From Syntrophaceae bacterium (GTDB lineage Bacteria; Desulfobacterota; Syntrophia; Syntrophales; UBA2210), in contig JAUXBI010000004.1 of assembly GCA_030619435.1 (NCBI GenBank), positions 1 to 16,022 of the forward strand: 16,022 nt of DNA, in the 5' to 3' direction. Of the stretch, positions 1-7,858 are shown piece by piece. The notes beneath the pieces were generated by a model. The model saw nothing but the letters and a program-made list of their open reading frames with translations. It made no database searches and had not been told where the DNA came from. Numbering within the stretch: the first letter of the stretch is position 1; every line of letters starts with the position of its first letter. The translations under genes were made by a program, and so were the position numbers.

Positions 1-320
1 AATAGCCGTTGTAAGACAGAAATAACCTCCAACTGGGTTTCTGGATTAATAGAACCAAGCTTTTTTATGAGTCGTGTTTTATCTATTGTTCGTATCTGAT
101 CTAAGACGATTTGCCCTTTCTCCTTTTTAAATTTACAGGATATCCTTGTGGGATAGTCCTTGCCGGCAGTAGTCATAGGGGCAACAATAACGGTGCGAAT
201 ATGTCTGTTTATTTCATCAGGCGAGATAATCAAGCAGGGTCTGGTTTTCTGAATTTCAGACCCGACAGTTGGGTCAAGGTTTATCAAATATACATCAAAT
301 CGATTGACTACCATTGCCAT
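1..320 (-). CDS. mazF: MazF/PemK-family endoribonuclease toxin (3' end outside window)
   Basis: About 106 codons are visible before the window edge. MazF toxins are small SH3-like-barrel ribonucleases that cut mRNA at short sequence motifs and are neutralised by the antitoxin encoded just upstream. The N-terminus shows the family pattern: a short strand (FDVYLINLDP) followed by TVGSEIQKTRP, whose Arg belongs to the conserved KTRP active-site motif. Further in come VIVAPMTT, a KGQIVLDQIRTID block and a KKLGSI segment, in the usual order for about 110 residues, so only a few residues should be missing. The gene overlaps the end of the antitoxin gene. ATG at 320 is preceded by GACGAAGAAGA, which can act as a ribosome binding site; a second in-frame ATG lies at 314. 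Family identity is secure; whether it is active cannot be seen. Confidence 0.9.
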   Translation of the reverse strand, partial: MAMVVNRFDVYLINLDPTVGSEIQKTRPCLIISPDEINRHIRTVIVAPMTTAGKDYPTRISCKFKKEKGQIVLDQIRTIDKTRLIKKLGSINPETQLEVISVLQRL

Positions 321-562
321 TCTTCTTCGTCCCAGGAATTTGAGATATTTTCGGTTCCGTGTATCAGCACATCAGCACCATTCTCGGCCATTGCTTTGAA
401 AGCAAGATCCCAACCAGATCTTGGATTTGAAATAGAGCGAATAATGATTTGGTTTTTCTCTACCTCAAGCTCAACGTCCTCAATAATTCCTGTTTGCTCA
501 AGTATAGGTTTTGGAATACGGATGCCTTGGGAATTGCCAATTTTTACAACACGTGCCCTCAT
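308..562 (-). CDS. mazE: MazE-like antitoxin with AbrB/SpoVT DNA-binding fold
   Basis: This 84-residue protein has an N-terminal swapped-hairpin AbrB-type domain (about residues 1-45) with the typical start MRARVVKIGNSQGIRIPKPI. An acidic, flexible C-terminal tail (about 50-84, ending DEEEWQW) is the part that in MazE-type antitoxins wraps the toxin. The antitoxin should bind its own promoter and block the MazF-like toxin that follows, whose start codon lies inside the last codons of this gene. Start choice is supported by AAGGAGG seven bases before the ATG. A near-consensus promoter with a palindrome over its -10 box lies directly upstream, as expected for autorepression. The antitoxin-then-toxin order is the usual one for this family. 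Confidence 0.9.
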   Translation of the reverse strand: MRARVVKIGNSQGIRIPKPILEQTGIIEDVELEVEKNQIIIRSISNPRSGWDLAFKAMAENGADVLIHGTENISNSWDEEEWQW

Positions 563-594
563 AATGTACCCTCCTTGACCTGATAAGTATCTAC

Positions 595-623
595 AATGTA
601 ATTACATCGGTATGAAATGTCAA
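595..623 (-). promoter_or_regulatory. mazEF promoter with palindromic operator
   Basis: Reading the minus strand, TTGACA (618-623) is separated by 17 bases from TACATT (595-600), a strong sigma-70-type promoter about 33 bases upstream of the antitoxin start. A perfect 12-bp palindrome, ATGTAATTACAT (596-607), covers most of the -10 box. It is a natural candidate operator for the AbrB-type antitoxin; binding is inferred, not shown. Confidence 0.65.
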
Positions 624-651
624 GGATAAATTGCATTCACTAAAACAACTC

Positions 652-670
652 CCTCTGTGGGGCACAGAGG
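652..670 (-). terminator. Probable terminator of the nadB-gcv-lipA operon
   Basis: CCTCTGTG (652-659) and CACAGAGG (663-670) form an 8-bp perfect stem with a 3-base loop, about 20 bases beyond the lipA stop. On the minus strand the stem is followed by GAGTTGTTTTA, a modest T-rich tract. This fits an intrinsic terminator, though the tract is interrupted. Confidence 0.55.
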
Positions 671-680
671 CCCCATGCTA

Positions 681-700
681 CTGTTATCCTGTCAAAATTT
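681..700 (-). repeat. 20-nt dispersed repeat, copy 1 (over lipA stop)
   Basis: The plus-strand sequence CTGTTATCCTGTCAAAATTT is identical to 4808-4827. On the minus strand this is AAATTTTGACAGGATAACAG, so it supplies the final Phe codon and TGA stop of lipA. From memory, TTTTGACAGGAT-type strings recur at gene ends in many environmental bacterial genomes; this was not checked. Confidence 0.75.
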
Positions 701-1576
701 CTCCATCACCGTTTTGTAGAGTTCCCCGGCGCGATATGAGCTTCTTACGAGGGGGCCGCTGACGACACCGGAAAACCCCATTTTGAGCGCTGCGACACGC
801 CATTCATCAAATTCATCCGGGTGAACAAAGCGTTCCACTGCCAGGTTTTTTTTCGAGGGTTGCAGATACTGGCCTATTGTAAGGATATCGCATCCGGCGT
901 CCGCCAGATCACGCAGTGCCTGTCTGATCTCCTTTGCAGTCTCTCCGAGTCCTAACATGATCCCCGATTTTACCGGTATCGCCGGGGCATCTTTCTTCAC
1001 ACGCTCCAGGAGCTTGAGCGAACGCTCGTATGACGAGTCGGGTCTTGCCGCCGGGTAGAGCCGGGGCACTGTTTCAACATTATGGTTAAGTACGTTGGGA
1101 TGGGCCCTGATAACGGAAGCGAGCGCCCGCGCGTCTCCCTGAAAATCAGGTATCAGCACTTCCACACGCGTGCCCGGAACATCTTCGCGGATTTTTGTGA
1201 TTGTATCGGCAAAGAATGAGGCCCCTCCATCGGGGAGATCATCCCTCGTGACAGATGTAACAACGACATAGCTGAGACCCAGTTGCCGGGCCGCTCCGGC
1301 AACCCTGGATGGTTCTTCAGGATCAAGCGATTCCGGTTTTCCACGGGACATCGCGCAGAAACGACAGCCTCGCGTGCACAGGGAGCCCATGATGAGAAAG
1401 GTTGCTGTGCCTCTGGAGAAACATTCCCAGATATTCGGACAAAGGGCTTCTTCACAAACGGTGTGCAACCGGTTTTTCCTGAGGAGTTCTCTGACCGCCT
1501 GATATTCTGCTCCCTTCGAGAGACTCCTCCTGAGCCATGGAGGCTTTCGTTTCAGGATCTGCGTTTCGCTATTCAT
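692..1576 (-). CDS. lipA: Lipoyl synthase LipA (radical SAM)
   Basis: LipA inserts two sulfur atoms into protein-bound octanoyl groups to make lipoyl cofactors, using two 4Fe-4S clusters and S-adenosylmethionine. All ligands are visible in this 294-residue protein: the auxiliary cluster motif C41-x4-C46-x5-C52, the radical-SAM motif C67-x3-C71-x2-C74, and the C-terminal RSSYR (278-282) whose second serine ligates the auxiliary cluster. Length is normal for the family. It is the last gene of the gcv cluster, four bases after the gcvPB stop, so its obvious local client is the lipoyl-carrying GcvH. No lipB, lipM or lplA is in the window, so the octanoyl transfer step must be encoded elsewhere. 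The last codons and the stop lie within a 20-nt sequence repeated behind gcvT. Confidence 0.97.
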   Translation of the reverse strand: MNSETQILKRKPPWLRRSLSKGAEYQAVRELLRKNRLHTVCEEALCPNIWECFSRGTATFLIMGSLCTRGCRFCAMSRGKPESLDPEEPSRVAGAARQLGLSYVVVTSVTRDDLPDGGASFFADTITKIREDVPGTRVEVLIPDFQGDARALASVIRAHPNVLNHNVETVPRLYPAARPDSSYERSLKLLERVKKDAPAIPVKSGIMLGLGETAKEIRQALRDLADAGCDILTIGQYLQPSKKNLAVERFVHPDEFDEWRVAALKMGFSGVVSGPLVRSSYRAGELYKTVMEKF

Positions 1577-1580
1577 GATA

Positions 1581-3038
1581 TCATCCCGCGAGACGGGGCT
1601 TTCTTGCCGCCGCGGTTTCGTCCAGTCTGCGCACTTTTGGACGGGTGGGTGCTCTTCTAAGAAGAACAGGGTCTTTCCCGGCTTCAGCTACTATAGCCTT
1701 GAGCGCCTCTATGAAGCGGTCTATATCTTCCTTTGATTCCGTTTCCGTAGGCTCAATCATCATGGCGCCGTGTACCACAAGAGGGAAATAGATTGTAGGC
1801 GGATGAAAACCATAATCCATGAGACGTTTGGCCATATCCAGAGTGGTAATCTTTTCGGCTTCCTGCAGCCTGTCGGAGAAAACGCATTCGTGCATACATC
1901 GTTTGTCGTAGGGAAGATAGAGCGAGTCCTTAAGGTTCTCCTTTATGTAATTGGCGTTGAGGACGGCAAGCTGACTTGCCCTTTTCAGTCCCTCACTTCC
2001 CATGCTCATGATGTAACTGCAAGCCTTGATCATAACCCCGAAGTTTCCGTAAAATGCCTGCAATTTTCCGATGGATTCCGGAAAATCTCCGGACAGCAAG
2101 TATTCGCCCCCCTTTTTTATAATTCGAGGAACGGGAAGAAATGGTTCCAGAATAGCTTTCACACACACCGGTCCTGAGCCGGGCCCTCCTCCTCCATGAG
2201 GGGTAGAGAATGTTTTGTGCAGGTTCAGGTGCATTACATCGAACCCTATCTTCCCCATCTGCACGATTCCCATGACGGCGTTCATATTCGCGCCATCGCC
2301 GTAGACCAGACCTCCCTTTGAATGGACAATCTCCGCGATTTCTCTGATATTTTCTTCAAAGAGTCCCAGCGTGTTCGGATTGGTTATCATGATCCCCGCC
2401 GTATCTTCGTCCATGATGGCCGCGACGGCTTCTGTCGATATGATTCCTTTTTCGTTTGATTGCACAGGCACTGAATTAAAGCCGCACAAAGAGGCGCTCG
2501 CGGGATTGGTGCCGTGCGCGGTGTCGGGTACGATAATCTTTGAACGGTGAGAGTCTCTGCTCTTATGATACGCGTGTATGAGAAGCATGCCGGTCAGTTC
2601 TCCATGTGCCCCGGCGGCGGGCTGAAGCGTAACGGCATCCATCCCGGTTATTTCGGCAAGATACTGTTCAAGCCGGTACATAAGTTCAAGGGTGCCCTGC
2701 GACAGTTCCTGCGGAAGCAGGGGATGTGCTCCGGCGAATCCGGGAAGAGAGGCTTCTCTCTCGTTGATCTTGGGGTTGTACTTCATCGTACACGATCCGA
2801 GGGGATACATCCCCGCGTCGACGCCGAAATTCCACTGTGACAGTCTTGTATAATGCCGTACAATGTCTACCTCGGAAAGATCAGGGAAGTCGGGACCGTC
2901 ACCCGCGAGTCCTTCATCAAGAGGGGAGGGGACAACGTCCCTGCGGGGCATGGAGAATCCCCGTCTTCCTTTTTTCCCCTTTTCCCACAGCAGGGGTTCG
3001 TTGAATATCAGGCCGGAGGCTCCTTGCAGTTCTTTCAT
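1581..3038 (-). CDS. gcvPB: Glycine dehydrogenase (decarboxylating) subunit 2, GcvPB
   Basis: This is the catalytic half of the two-subunit P protein. It decarboxylates glycine using pyridoxal phosphate and transfers the aminomethyl group to lipoyl-GcvH. The PLP-binding lysine is K275 in HLNLHKTFSTPHGGGGPG; other family signatures are QWNFGVDAGMYPLGSCTMKYNP, IIVPDTAHGTNPAS and the glycine-rich GGGGPGSGP. The frame is open further upstream, to 3098. I chose ATG 3038 because it follows AAAGGAGG at good spacing, shares an ATGA overlap with the gcvPA stop, and gives 485 residues, normal for the family. The extra upstream residues would lie inside gcvPA. It sits between gcvPA and lipA in the same operon and must pair with GcvPA to act. 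Confidence 0.96.
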   Translation of the reverse strand: MKELQGASGLIFNEPLLWEKGKKGRRGFSMPRRDVVPSPLDEGLAGDGPDFPDLSEVDIVRHYTRLSQWNFGVDAGMYPLGSCTMKYNPKINEREASLPGFAGAHPLLPQELSQGTLELMYRLEQYLAEITGMDAVTLQPAAGAHGELTGMLLIHAYHKSRDSHRSKIIVPDTAHGTNPASASLCGFNSVPVQSNEKGIISTEAVAAIMDEDTAGIMITNPNTLGLFEENIREIAEIVHSKGGLVYGDGANMNAVMGIVQMGKIGFDVMHLNLHKTFSTPHGGGGPGSGPVCVKAILEPFLPVPRIIKKGGEYLLSGDFPESIGKLQAFYGNFGVMIKACSYIMSMGSEGLKRASQLAVLNANYIKENLKDSLYLPYDKRCMHECVFSDRLQEAEKITTLDMAKRLMDYGFHPPTIYFPLVVHGAMMIEPTETESKEDIDRFIEALKAIVAEAGKDPVLLRRAPTRPKVRRLDETAAARKPRLAG

Positions 3039-4366
3039 GATCGTACCTCCTTTATCAAGGCATCCATATCTGTTCTGCCCATGGTCTCCGTCACGCACAA
3101 CAGGTAGTGACCGGAAAGCTCTGGATACCAGGTGGCGAGCGAAACCCCTGCTACTATGCGCTGTTCTATCAGTTTCTTATAGGTATCCTTGAAGTCTTCT
3201 CCGAATTTCACCACGAATTCGTTGAATGTGGGGCTGTCGAAGGTGATCACAAATCCAGCCTCCCTCAGTCCGCGTTTGAGATATTCGGTCTTGTCATAGT
3301 TGAGGCTGGCGAGTTCGCGGATGCCGGTGCCACCAACGGAGGCCATATACATGGCGGATGCCAGAGCGCACAGGCTGTTGTTTGTGCAGATGTTGGATTT
3401 TGCCTTTTCCCGGCGGATATGCTGTTCCCTCGTGGCCAGCGTCAGGACGAAACCGGGCCTGCCATCCATATCGGTGGTTTTTCCCACAAGGCGGCCCGGC
3501 ATGTTGCGCACATGCTTCATCCGGCAGGCGAACATTCCAAGCCCCGGTCCCCCGAAGGACTGAGGTATGCCGAGACTCTGCCCCTCTCCGCAGACGATAT
3601 CCGCTCCCTGGCAGCCGGGGTTTTTGAAGAGGCCATAGGCCAGAGGTTCTGTAAAGGAAAGAACGAAGAGTGCACCCAATTCGTGAGCGAGCTCTCCTGT
3701 TGTCCGGAGGTCTTCGATGCATCCGAAAAAGTTGGGAGACTGGATAGCGACGGCTGCGAGATCATCCATGCCGGCCACACCCGAGATATCAGTCTTTCCG
3801 TTTTCGAGGCGGGGCAGCTCCACAATCTCATAATTGCCCGGTTCCAGATAGGTCCGGACTACATCACGGTAGTATGGGTGAATAAGTCCTGACAGGGCCA
3901 CCTTTTTTCGCTTTGTTACGCGTGTGGCCATCAGAAGGGCCTCGGCAAGCGCGGACGCGCCGTCATACATAGAAGCGTTTGCCACTTCCATGCCGAGCAG
4001 GCGGGTGACCAGCGTCTGATACTCATATATCGCCTGAAGGGTTCCCTGGCTTATCTCAGGCTGATAAGGTGTATAGGCCGTCGAGAACTCGGATCTGCCG
4101 AGAAGATATGACACCGATTCGGGGATATAGTGATTATAGCTTCCTGCGCCCATGAATATTTTATACGCCGGGGAGACTGCCATTTTTTTCGAAATGTTGT
4201 TCATAAGGGTGTTGAGTTCCCATTCCGTCAGGGCCTCCGGCAGGTTCAGGCTGCCATCCATCTTACAACTCCCCGGGATCATTGAGAACAGATCATCCAT
4301 ATCCTCGGCACCCACCGCGCGCAGCATTGAGCTGACATCCTCTTCGGTATGGGGCAGGTAGCGCAT
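3035..4366 (-). CDS. gcvPA: Glycine dehydrogenase (decarboxylating) subunit 1, GcvPA
   Basis: This 443-residue protein corresponds to the N-terminal half of single-chain GcvP. It has the PLP-transferase fold but lacks the PLP lysine, and completes the active enzyme with GcvPB. Recognisable blocks include GAGSYNHYIP near residue 75, YTPYQPEISQGTLQ near 99, ASMYDGASALAEA near 132, and ATREQHIRREKAKSNICTN near 312. Length is standard for the split form. The start codon directly follows the gcvH stop, and its ribosome site (AAAGGAGGAG) lies within the last codons of gcvH. Its stop overlaps the gcvPB start by four bases, so the two subunits are probably translationally coupled and made in equal amounts. 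Confidence 0.96.
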   Translation of the reverse strand: MRYLPHTEEDVSSMLRAVGAEDMDDLFSMIPGSCKMDGSLNLPEALTEWELNTLMNNISKKMAVSPAYKIFMGAGSYNHYIPESVSYLLGRSEFSTAYTPYQPEISQGTLQAIYEYQTLVTRLLGMEVANASMYDGASALAEALLMATRVTKRKKVALSGLIHPYYRDVVRTYLEPGNYEIVELPRLENGKTDISGVAGMDDLAAVAIQSPNFFGCIEDLRTTGELAHELGALFVLSFTEPLAYGLFKNPGCQGADIVCGEGQSLGIPQSFGGPGLGMFACRMKHVRNMPGRLVGKTTDMDGRPGFVLTLATREQHIRREKAKSNICTNNSLCALASAMYMASVGGTGIRELASLNYDKTEYLKRGLREAGFVITFDSPTFNEFVVKFGEDFKDTYKKLIEQRIVAGVSLATWYPELSGHYLLCVTETMGRTDMDALIKEVRS

Positions 4367-4771
4367 CTATTCTCCTCCTTTCAGCATTTCAAGATATTCA
4401 CTGCTGGACATAAGGGTGTTTATTTCATCCGGGTCGTTCGGTTTTACCTCGATTATCCAGCCGGCATTATAGGGTTCCCCGTTTACAAGTTCCGGGGCTT
4501 CCTCAAGGTCTTCGTTTATCGCTGTGATCTCTCCCGACACCGGCATATATATCTCCGAGACAGCTTTCACTGATTCCAGCGTGCCGAATTCTTCTCCCTT
4601 CTCAAAAGTGGCTCCGATTTCGGGAAGTTCCACAAACACGATATCGCCCAGCTGATCCTGCGCGTAGTCATTGATCCCTATTGTCATATTGTCGCCGTCA
4701 GCTCTGGCCCATTCATGCGTCTCTGCGTAGCGTACATTATCCGGCAAAAATAATTCTTCTATCTCTTTCAT
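4367..4771 (-). CDS. gcvH: Glycine cleavage system H protein
   Basis: GcvH carries the lipoyl arm that shuttles the aminomethyl group from the P protein to the T protein and the reducing equivalents to the L protein. The 134-residue length is typical. The lipoylated lysine is K69 in GTLESVKAVSEIYMPVSGEI; upstream GITDYA-like and GDIVFVELPEIG segments complete the lipoyl-domain hammerhead. The ATG at 4771 follows AAAGGAG at eight bases. It lies between gcvT and gcvPA in one transcription unit, and the lipoyl group it needs would be finished by LipA at the end of the same operon. Confidence 0.97.
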   Translation of the reverse strand: MKEIEELFLPDNVRYAETHEWARADGDNMTIGINDYAQDQLGDIVFVELPEIGATFEKGEEFGTLESVKAVSEIYMPVSGEITAINEDLEEAPELVNGEPYNAGWIIEVKPNDPDEINTLMSSSEYLEMLKGGE

Positions 4772-4807
4772 CTCTTTTTCTCCTTTTAAATATTAGACGG
4801 GATGTTC

Positions 4808-4827
4808 CTGTTATCCTGTCAAAATTT
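4808..4827 (-). repeat. 20-nt dispersed repeat, copy 2 (behind gcvT)
   Basis: This is an exact copy of 681-700, beginning about 10 bases after the gcvT stop on the minus strand. The 65-base gcvT-gcvH gap in which it lies is the largest gap in an otherwise close-packed operon, so it may be an insertion into that spacer. Confidence 0.75.
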
Positions 4828-4836
4828 TTTTAAAAA

Positions 4837-6114
4837 CTACAGCATGGTCTTGATTGCCCTGCGCGCGGTGCGGTCGGGACGTATGTCATCCACAATTACA
4901 ACTTTTATGGCCCGTCTGTCATCCCTGAGTTCTACGAAATCTCCGCTGGACAGTTTTCTTGTTACCCTGACGAACCCGCAGGAAAGTCCCTTCGGATTGA
5001 ATCCATCCGGTCTGTCCGGGCTGGTGATACTGTATGTCTTTTCATCGACCCGGCCTATGGCCATGTCGGTTACACAGGTCAGAACAGTTCCGATCCCGGC
5101 GCCGCCGGAGTCTGTTACAATTGTTGAATTGCCGGGGGAAACCTTGCGCAGGTCAAAGCCGGCGAAGGGATAAGTATATTCCGGTTCTTCAATGTTTATG
5201 AGGGCCTCGTCGCCCGTGAATTTCTTGGTGAAACCCGTCTGGTCGTCATTGAAGGGGAGGGCGAAGCTCCAGGGATTGTTAATGAATGGCCAGGGGCCTA
5301 TATCCTGATGTGACAGTGGAAGCACCGAGCCTGTCCTCAGGGAATCGCGCGCGGCGAAGCCGCATGTTACAAGACCAAAATCCTTTCCCGCCTCCAGCGC
5401 CATTTTCCACACATGCCCGATATGATCGGGGTTCATGAATATTTCAAAACCGAACTCGCCGGTATAGCCGGTACGCGACAGCATGACGGGGGTGCCGTCC
5501 AAGAGGCGTACGGCGTCCGCAAGGGGGAAATCGTCATCAAAGAACCCCTTGAAGCTGAAGTAAACCATGCGATCAAACACTGCTTCCGGCTTCCTGATTA
5601 TTCCCGCTAATATCCTGGCGGACATGGGCCCCTGTATGTCCATTTTTCCGACCCCGTCGGTAAGATCATGAATTTCAACGTCTGACCCGCCTGCCTGATT
5701 TTCCAGATGGCGGGAAATTTGTCCACCCATTCCGGCGTTCACTACAATCATGTATGTCTCTGATGCTATCTGCGAGACGATAGAGTCGTCCCTGACATGG
5801 CCCAGGTCGTCTAAAAAGGCGCCGTAAGCGCATCTTCCCGGCACAAGAGGGGTCTTGTTCTTCCCTATGCACGCATTAAGGTTCTTGGTGAAACATGCCT
5901 GGAGAAGAGCTAACGCGCCGGGGCCCTCAACCATGATAACTGCCATGTGGCTTGTATCAAACATTCCGGCGCCCGTGAGGACCGCGAGGTGTTCCCGTTT
6001 CGCTCCTGAAGGGTACCACAGGGGCATCTCATACCCGCCGAACACCGCCATATTGGCACTATGTTTCAGATGCCAGTCATGCAGAGGAGTTTTTTTTATC
6101 TGTTCTTCATTCAT
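4837..6114 (-). CDS. gcvT: GcvT-family aminomethyltransferase, long divergent form
   Basis: GcvT moves the one-carbon unit from aminomethyl-GcvH to tetrahydrofolate, releasing ammonia. The 425-residue chain starts with the family pattern TPLHDWHLKHSANMAVFGGYEMP and MFDTSHM (51-57). It continues with a DDSIV segment (109-113) aligning by eye with the DDLIV segment that holds the key aspartate, then SRTGYTGEFGFEIF and AARDSLR (254-260). It is longer than usual (about 365 residues). After AARDSLR it reads TGSVLPLSHQDIG where standard GcvT has a glutamate-containing LEAGL, so the folate pocket may differ. ATG 6114 is preferred over ATG 6129 because GGAGGG lies eight bases before it. It overlaps the end of nadB by eight bases. 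Placement in the gcv operon supports a true T-protein role. Confidence 0.88.
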   Translation of the reverse strand: MNEEQIKKTPLHDWHLKHSANMAVFGGYEMPLWYPSGAKREHLAVLTGAGMFDTSHMAVIMVEGPGALALLQACFTKNLNACIGKNKTPLVPGRCAYGAFLDDLGHVRDDSIVSQIASETYMIVVNAGMGGQISRHLENQAGGSDVEIHDLTDGVGKMDIQGPMSARILAGIIRKPEAVFDRMVYFSFKGFFDDDFPLADAVRLLDGTPVMLSRTGYTGEFGFEIFMNPDHIGHVWKMALEAGKDFGLVTCGFAARDSLRTGSVLPLSHQDIGPWPFINNPWSFALPFNDDQTGFTKKFTGDEALINIEEPEYTYPFAGFDLRKVSPGNSTIVTDSGGAGIGTVLTCVTDMAIGRVDEKTYSITSPDRPDGFNPKGLSCGFVRVTRKLSSGDFVELRDDRRAIKVVIVDDIRPDRTARRAIKTML

Positions 6115-7732
6115 GATTCGGCCCTCCATTCCCCCAGTCTTTTTTTATCACCGTATCCTTTATCCATCTGACATCGTTCTTTTCAGGGTAATCAAGATTA
6201 TAGTGAAGACCGCGGCTCTCTTTCCTGAGGCGTGAGCACTCGATAACGATCCCGGCCACCGTGGCGATATTACGCAGCTCGAGCAGATTGGTCGTTATAG
6301 TGAAATTCCAGTAGTATTCCTCTATTTCCCTCGCTATCAGATCGATTCTCCTCTTCGCCCGTTCGAGTCTTTTATCAGACCTTACGATGCCCACGTAGTT
6401 CCACATGCACATCCTGATCTCATCCCAGTTGTGCGAGACGACGATCGATTCGTCGCTTTCGGTCGCGCCCTTAGGATCCCAGGGGGGTATGGGTGTGGCG
6501 TCTTTCTCCACTGTAGGCAGGAGCTCTCTAATTTTCTTAAATGCTCTGTGCGCGAACACGAGGGCCTCCAGGAGTGAGTTACTCGCGAGACGGTTGGCCC
6601 CGTGAAGGCCGGTACATGCCACCTCTCCACACGCGAAAAGTCCATCAATACTGGTCTCACCGAAGGGATTTACCAGTACGCCTCCACACTGATAATGGGC
6701 TGCGGGAACCACCGGTATGGGATCGACTGCCATGTCGATATCGAACTCAAGGCATCTGTTGTAGATATATGGGAATCTCTTCACGAGAAATTCCCTGCCC
6801 ATATGTGTGATATCCAGAAGGGCGTATTCATCACCTGATTTCTTAAGCTCTGTGTCTATCGCCTTGGCAACGACATCTCTAGGGGCCAGTGCCCCCATCG
6901 GGTGGTATTTCTCCATGAATTTGGAGCCATTTCTGAGCTTCAGTACAGCTCCCTCACCCCTCACCGCCTCGCTTATGAGAAAGGATTTCGCGTCGGGGTG
7001 ATAGAGGCAGGTGGGATGAAACTGCATGAATTCCATGTTGGCAATCTCGGCACCGGCCCTGTAGGCCATTGCCACGCCGTCCCCCGTGGCAATATCAGGA
7101 TTTGTGGTAATCAGGTAAACTTTTCCTGATCCTCCTGTGGCCAGCATGACAAACTTTGCCCTGAAGGTATGGACGATATTTTTGTCCACGTCAAAGGCAT
7201 ATGCCCCGAGACACCTGTCTTCTTTATGGCCGGTAAGTTTTGACTTGCAGATGAGGTCTATTGAAAAGAAGTTTTCGTAAATCGTTATGTTCTTCTTTGA
7301 GGCGACTTTCTCGATCAGCGCCCGCTCTATCTCTCTGCCGGTGAGATCTTCCGCGTGGAGAACCCTCCTGCGGCTGTGCCCCCCCTCTCTCCCGAGGTCA
7401 TAGGTGCCGGACTTGCTGTCTTTCGTCTTCGTGAAGTGCACGCCCCAGTCGATAAGTTCCCTGATCCTTTCGGGGCCTTCCGTGATAACAAAATTCACCA
7501 CGTCTTCCCTGCACAGCCCTGATCCACTTTTCAGTGTATCGTTTATATGGGATTCGAAATTGTCGTCATCGTCAGTTACGGCGGCAATTCCCCCCTGGGC
7601 GTAATTCGTGTTTGATTCTACCTCTTCCTTCTTCGTAACGATTGCGACACTTCCCAGCTCCGCCGCCTTGATGGCGAAGGATAGCCCCGCTATACCGCTA
7701 CCCAATACCAGAAAATCGTATTCTTTCTCCAT
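6107..7732 (-). CDS. nadB: L-aspartate oxidase NadB
   Basis: NadB is an FAD enzyme that oxidises L-aspartate to iminoaspartate, the first step of de novo NAD synthesis; oxygen or fumarate can serve as electron acceptor in known members. The 541-residue protein begins with the dinucleotide-binding motif G11-S-G-I-A-G16. It then shows NYAQGGIAAV, EGGHSRRRVLHA, MEFMQFHPTCLY, RGEGAVL and the family C-terminal flavin segment HGANRLASNSLLEALVF, followed by a helical C-terminal domain. Start ATG 7732 gives MEKEYDFLVLGSG; the frame extends upstream to 7795 but those residues are not conserved-looking and would cover the promoter. It heads the operon, transcribed away from tsaD. NadA and NadC are not in the window. 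Confidence 0.96.
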   Translation of the reverse strand: MEKEYDFLVLGSGIAGLSFAIKAAELGSVAIVTKKEEVESNTNYAQGGIAAVTDDDDNFESHINDTLKSGSGLCREDVVNFVITEGPERIRELIDWGVHFTKTKDSKSGTYDLGREGGHSRRRVLHAEDLTGREIERALIEKVASKKNITIYENFFSIDLICKSKLTGHKEDRCLGAYAFDVDKNIVHTFRAKFVMLATGGSGKVYLITTNPDIATGDGVAMAYRAGAEIANMEFMQFHPTCLYHPDAKSFLISEAVRGEGAVLKLRNGSKFMEKYHPMGALAPRDVVAKAIDTELKKSGDEYALLDITHMGREFLVKRFPYIYNRCLEFDIDMAVDPIPVVPAAHYQCGGVLVNPFGETSIDGLFACGEVACTGLHGANRLASNSLLEALVFAHRAFKKIRELLPTVEKDATPIPPWDPKGATESDESIVVSHNWDEIRMCMWNYVGIVRSDKRLERAKRRIDLIAREIEEYYWNFTITTNLLELRNIATVAGIVIECSRLRKESRGLHYNLDYPEKNDVRWIKDTVIKKDWGNGGPNHE

Positions 7733-7858
7733 TCTTATAATCCCTATTTTATATTTACAAACAAGTGACTTTCCTATATATCCCTTCGATATCAAGTTTC
7801 AAGTTCAAAAGCAATACATGTCCGCATTAAATCAGAGACATACTTTCACGGAGGCAGA
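7733..7858. promoter_or_regulatory. Divergent nadB / tsaD promoter region
   Basis: These 126 bases separate the two divergent start codons. For the nadB operon, TTGAAA (7797-7802, minus strand), 16 bases and TATATA (7775-7780) make a plausible sigma-70 promoter with a leader of about 35 bases. No equally clear promoter is visible for tsaD, although GGAGG (7850-7854) marks its ribosome site. No riboswitch-like fold, including a glycine riboswitch, is evident. Confidence 0.45.

Noticed and set aside
571..625. TCCTTGAC/GTCAAGGA inverted repeat bracketing the mazEF promoter
   Set aside because: One arm contains the -35 box and the other is the ribosome site. The upstream arm is not transcribed, so no message hairpin can form, and the match is explained by those two signals.
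3039..3098. Longer N-terminus for gcvPB (20 extra residues)
   Set aside because: The extra residues overlap gcvPA. The ATG at 3038 has a strong ribosome site and an ATGA overlap, and gives the normal family length.
7733..7858. Possible glycine riboswitch ahead of the gcv operon
   Set aside because: The intergenic space is only 126 bases and shows no tandem-aptamer-like folds or the usual conserved purine-rich segments. The operon also begins with nadB, not gcvT.
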